A stretch of 64,000 bases of DNA from Sphingobacterium sp. HMA12. Its GTDB lineage: Bacteria > Bacteroidota > Bacteroidia > Sphingobacteriales > Sphingobacteriaceae. The notes under the pieces were generated by a model. That model did not search any database. It was not told the DNA's origin and was given only the letters and a program-made list of their open reading frames with translations. Numbering within the stretch: position 1 is the stretch's first letter; each line of letters opens with the position of its first letter. The stretch lies in assembly GCF_002933815.1 (NCBI RefSeq), contig NZ_BEYR01000002.1, positions 62,001-126,000 of the forward strand, read 5' to 3'. A program made the position numbers and the translations under genes. This document shows positions 60,951 to 64,000 of the stretch, piece after piece.

Positions 60951-62059
60951 TGAAAAACGTTGGATGGATTATCTTGGGGTTGCTATTGATTGTCTTAGTC
61001 AGTGGGCTGCTCTATTATTTTATCCATCCGATGTTTGGTGGAAATTTGAAAGGTGCCCGACTGGAGCGGATGAAGCAATCGCCTAATTTCAGAAATGGTG
61101 TATTTCATAATCTTGAGGTGACGCCTTCCTTGAAGAGTGATGTAAACATCGTCTCTTTAATGTGGGATTTTCTTTTCAACAAAAAACCGGGGCTGAAGCC
61201 ATTAGGTGTATTACCAGCCCTAAAATGTGATCTAAAAAATTTGCCATCACAAGATCTTCTGATATGGTTTGGCCACTCATCCTATCTACTGAAGATCGAT
61301 GGTAAATTATTGCTTGTAGACCCTGTATTCAGTGAAAATGCTTCACCCGTTCCGGGGAGTAACAAAGCATTTAAAATCGCAGTGGATTATACAGTAGCAG
61401 ACTTTCCCAAAATAGATTATCTATTTATTTCCCATGATCATTATGATCATCTTGATTATGAGACCATCATCAAACTGCGTGAGAAGGTAGGTCAGGTCAT
61501 CTGTGGTTTGGGGGTAGGCGCGCATTTCGAATCCTGGGGTTATAAAACAGAACAAATTGTCGAAGGCGATTGGTATGATCAGGTTACCCTTCATCCTGAT
61601 TTTCAGGTAACTTTTACCCCCGCAAGACATTTTTCTGGACGTAGATTTACAAGAAATAATACCCTTTGGACTTCCTTTGTCCTGAAAACACCGAAATACA
61701 ATTTGTTTTTAGGTGGTGACAGTGGTTATGGGAAGCATTTCAAGACAATAGGGGATCGATTCGGCCCGTTTGATCTAGCTATATTGGAGAACGGGCAGTA
61801 TAATGATGCCTGGCACTATATCCATTCCTTGCCCGAAGAATGGGGGCTTGAAACCAGAGACTTACAAGCCAAAGTCACTTTGCCCGTTCATTCGTCAAAA
61901 TTTGCCTTAGCAATGCATGGATGGAAAGAACCAATGGAAAAGTTTTATGAAATTGCCCAAAAAGAAAACAGTAAACTCATTACACCGAAAATAGGGGAAC
62001 TGGTGCATCTGGACAAACTGGATACCGTATACGCTCCTTGGTGGCGGGAAGTCAATTAA
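60950..62059 (+). CDS. MBL-fold hydrolase (NAPE-PLD/UlaG-like)
   Basis: A 369-residue membrane-anchored metallo-beta-lactamase-fold hydrolase. A membrane helix (about 4-25) precedes the fold. The metal-binding HxHxDH is visible in FISHDHYDHLDY; further ligand candidates are TPARHFSGRR and LGGDSGYGKHF, and VHSSKFAL near the end. This arrangement matches the family related to N-acyl-phosphatidylethanolamine phospholipase D and bacterial L-ascorbate lactonase-like proteins; the substrate here is unknown. It begins within the dcd stop codon and ends 1 base before the convergent glycosyltransferase gene. Confidence 0.87.
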   Translation: MKNVGWIILGLLLIVLVSGLLYYFIHPMFGGNLKGARLERMKQSPNFRNGVFHNLEVTPSLKSDVNIVSLMWDFLFNKKPGLKPLGVLPALKCDLKNLPSQDLLIWFGHSSYLLKIDGKLLLVDPVFSENASPVPGSNKAFKIAVDYTVADFPKIDYLFISHDHYDHLDYETIIKLREKVGQVICGLGVGAHFESWGYKTEQIVEGDWYDQVTLHPDFQVTFTPARHFSGRRFTRNNTLWTSFVLKTPKYNLFLGGDSGYGKHFKTIGDRFGPFDLAILENGQYNDAWHYIHSLPEEWGLETRDLQAKVTLPVHSSKFALAMHGWKEPMEKFYEIAQKENSKLITPKIGELVHLDKLDTVYAPWWREVN

Positions 62060-62060
62060 A

Positions 62061-63299
62061 TTAGAGCTTGTTCTTTTCAGCAATCCAAAGCGACATATAT
62101 TTTGTACTCTGTACAGTGTGATGCAGGAGGATCTGGCTGATAAAATTCTGTTGCCGATGTTTGTCCAGCTGCACTTTAAGTAAGGATAGGTTGGTCATAA
62201 AATCTGCTTGATATTTGCGTTTTTCGTAGCGTTCGTTGATGATACGAATACCATTGCCTTGCGCTGTTTTCCAGGCAACCTTGTCGTTATAAAGCGCCAT
62301 GGCTTTTTGGCAGAAAGCTTCTGGGGTATCTTCAATAAAACCATTCCAGGATAGATTGCCCTTCATCGCCTCAGCACCAATGGATGTCGTGACCGAGGGG
62401 GTGCCAGTATGCATGGCATCGATAAATTTGCCTTTCACTCCGGCGCCAAATTGGATCGGCGCAATCAATAGTCTGTAGTTGGACATGGTGTCCTTTGCAG
62501 AGTCTGCTCTCCCCTTGATATGAAAATTTTCTTTTGGATTATGTAACTGAAGTACTTTTTGTGTCGGATATGCCCCATAGATATGTAACTCTACTTTTGG
62601 GAGCATTTTACGAAGAACTGGCCAAATTGTTGTCTTTAGGTATTGCACGGTGTGCCAGTTGGGCTCGTGGATGAAGTTGCCGATGAAGAGCAAATCTTTT
62701 CGCTCTTCAAAAGGTTTCCAAGCACGGGTGTCTTCAACGGTAATCTCACTTTCAAGAAAAGGGAGATAATATAAAATGTCGGGTGAAATGCGAAATACTT
62801 CTGTAAGAATTTTCATTTCAGACTCTGAGATAATTAAAGATAGATCACAACGCAATATGGAGGCAATCTCCCGCTTTGCCGTGTCTGTAAACAATTCCTG
62901 AAAGGAAAAATCGTCTTTATTTTTGACGCAGGTTTGCCGTGCCTGTCGTAAGAAATGGAGATCCTCGGTGTCGAGTACCCGAAGTGCACTAGGGCATTGC
63001 TGAGCCACCCTCCAGCCATATTGCTCCTCGACCATAAACCTGTCGAATATAACAATATCAGGTTGTAGCTGTATAATAAACTCGTCAAAACTATCGTTAT
63101 TGAGCTCAATAGCTTGTTCGATAACACCTTGTGACTTTAATGGTGCGCTATAGGGAGATTTGGCTGCTGCAGAGGCAAAAGTAATTTGATAAGAACGATC
63201 CAGGAATGTCTCGATCAGTTGCATCATCCGAAAACCGGCGGCTGATGATGTTGGTTCTGGCCAAACCAGTCCGATGAACAATACCCTTTTCTCTTTCAT
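62061..63299 (-). CDS. Glycosyltransferase (GT4-like)
   Basis: A 412-residue cytoplasmic glycosyltransferase with a GT-B fold. The N-terminal half starts RVLFIGLVWPEPTSSAAGFR and the C-terminal half has the nucleotide-sugar-binding signature region (DLLFIGNFIHEPNWHTVQYL, VELHIYGAY, IAPIQFGAGVKGKFIDAMHT, GTPSVTTSIGAEA). The E-x7-E pattern is replaced here by GVKGKF...AEA, as in the Glyco_trans_1_4 subgroup. Likely involved in surface-polysaccharide or glycan synthesis; acceptor and donor unknown. Confidence 0.85.
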   Translation of the reverse strand: MKEKRVLFIGLVWPEPTSSAAGFRMMQLIETFLDRSYQITFASAAAKSPYSAPLKSQGVIEQAIELNNDSFDEFIIQLQPDIVIFDRFMVEEQYGWRVAQQCPSALRVLDTEDLHFLRQARQTCVKNKDDFSFQELFTDTAKREIASILRCDLSLIISESEMKILTEVFRISPDILYYLPFLESEITVEDTRAWKPFEERKDLLFIGNFIHEPNWHTVQYLKTTIWPVLRKMLPKVELHIYGAYPTQKVLQLHNPKENFHIKGRADSAKDTMSNYRLLIAPIQFGAGVKGKFIDAMHTGTPSVTTSIGAEAMKGNLSWNGFIEDTPEAFCQKAMALYNDKVAWKTAQGNGIRIINERYEKRKYQADFMTNLSLLKVQLDKHRQQNFISQILLHHTVQSTKYMSLWIAEKNKL

Positions 63300-63421
63300 G
63301 GGTGAAAATTACTGATTAATGTCAAAAGAATTGACGAAAACTTAACAATTTGTCATTTTGAAACGATTAGCTTTATTTCGTGTTTATTATACGGTACGGT
63401 TATTAGACAATAAACGATAAT

Positions 63422-64000
63422 ATGGGCAAGACTATTGTTCAACGCATTAGACATTTTTCACCAAAAACCTATTGGAAGGAACTAATAGCTGTTTTGGTTA
63501 TTTTATTAGCTTTCGTTTTTTTTAGAAATGAAAGGAAAGAACTCGCCGCCATTATTCCACAGTTAAAAGCAGCAGATCTAACCTGGGTTTCGGTCGGCAT
63601 CTGTATAACCCTGCTCTATGTCCTATTGCAAGGTGTGATGTACGTGCAGAGTTTCAAAGCCATTGGTCTCTCGATCAATTTGAAAATTGCCATAGATCTA
63701 TTCTTAAAAAGAAATCTGCTCAGTGTATTTCTTCCTGCGGGCGGAATTAGCTCGCTCGCTTATACAACTACCCAGTTGCGGAAGCGGAATCTAAATACGA
63801 CACAAATTCATCAAGCAGGCGCGCTGTATGGGTATGTGGGACTGTTAACTGTCTTTATGATTGGTGTGCCAGTCATATTGTATACAATTTGGGATAATAA
63901 GAATTTTGGTGATGCCTGGGTTTCACTGTTAATTTTGGGTATACTGCTGGGTATTGTATTCTGGCTCGTATGGTCTTTCCGTACACATAAAGGGATTTAC
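63422..64000 (+). CDS. MprF-like membrane protein (5' part, truncated by window)
   Basis: The start ATG at 63422 opens a frame to the window end (193 codons). The visible part has several membrane helices and matches the lysylphosphatidylglycerol-flippase (UPF0104/MprF N-terminal) pattern: FSPKTYWKELIAVLVILLAF, FLKRNLLSVFLPAGGISSLA, and YGYVGLLTVFMIGVPV. MprF proteins aminoacylate and flip phosphatidylglycerol and confer resistance to cationic peptides; whether the synthase domain follows is beyond the window. Confidence 0.8.
   Translation, partial: MGKTIVQRIRHFSPKTYWKELIAVLVILLAFVFFRNERKELAAIIPQLKAADLTWVSVGICITLLYVLLQGVMYVQSFKAIGLSINLKIAIDLFLKRNLLSVFLPAGGISSLAYTTTQLRKRNLNTTQIHQAGALYGYVGLLTVFMIGVPVILYTIWDNKNFGDAWVSLLILGILLGIVFWLVWSFRTHKGIY

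Noticed and set aside
1-64000. CRISPR array
   Set aside because: No regularly spaced direct repeats of 25-40 bases were seen anywhere in the window.

Overview
The window is a Bacteroidota chromosome segment, most likely from Sphingobacterium or a close relative. Evidence for this is the fused-order nuoH-N operon, a sigma/anti-sigma-controlled SusC/SusD locus, a DUF5686 protein, LytTR regulators, many lipoproteins, and almost no Shine-Dalgarno sequences. Genus-level assignment is inference from family resemblance, not from a search.

Layout. (1) 1-6.6 kb: the distal half of the respiratory complex I operon (nuoH partial, I, J, K, L, M, N), closed by a hairpin terminator. (2) 6.7-10.0 kb: a DUF5686 outer-membrane protein and an enoyl-CoA hydratase. 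(3) 10.3-18.9 kb: a sugar-use cluster (divergent AraC regulator, sugar MFS porter, DUF5107-TPR protein, secreted GH2 enzyme), followed by a frameshifted remnant of a secreted protein on the minus strand. (4) 20.0-31.7 kb: a polysaccharide-utilisation locus with FecI-like sigma factor, FecR anti-sigma factor, SusC, SusD, a small secreted protein and a GH9 enzyme flanked by two ThuA-like proteins. (5) 31.8-59.3 kb: an integrated genomic island. (6) 59.5-64 kb: core genes again (phosphopantetheinyl transferase, dCTP deaminase, MBL-fold hydrolase, glycosyltransferase, and the start of an MprF-like membrane protein).

The island is the main discovery here. A 14-bp direct repeat of the 3' end of tRNA-Glu occurs at 31785-31798 and again inside the intact tRNA-Glu gene at 59322-59335. 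A tyrosine recombinase gene sits next to the tRNA, so the two repeats are read as att sites of an element of about 27.5 kb. The left end carries a BfmA/BtgA-like mobilisation protein, a small HTH protein and a hairpin-rich noncoding stretch, but no relaxase and no conjugation genes. Immediately downstream of bfmA is a 120-residue reading frame that looks like the C-terminal end of a prokaryotic Argonaute (PIWI) protein. It overlaps a gene for a protein with two C-terminal membrane helices, suggesting a decayed or minimised Argonaute plus membrane-effector module.

The island centre (36-54.7 kb) is a regulator-dense, envelope-directed cargo: two LytTR regulators (one with a degenerate receiver), a TPR histidine kinase with a NarL-type partner, a Crp-like regulator, then lipoproteins, a TonB-receptor-like barrel, a small barrel, an OmpA-domain protein, a SnoaL-like protein and a MacB/FtsX-like permease without ATPase. 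How these work together is unknown; a sensor-controlled cell-surface system is a reasonable hypothesis. The right end shows decay, with in-frame stop codons apparently splitting two genes.
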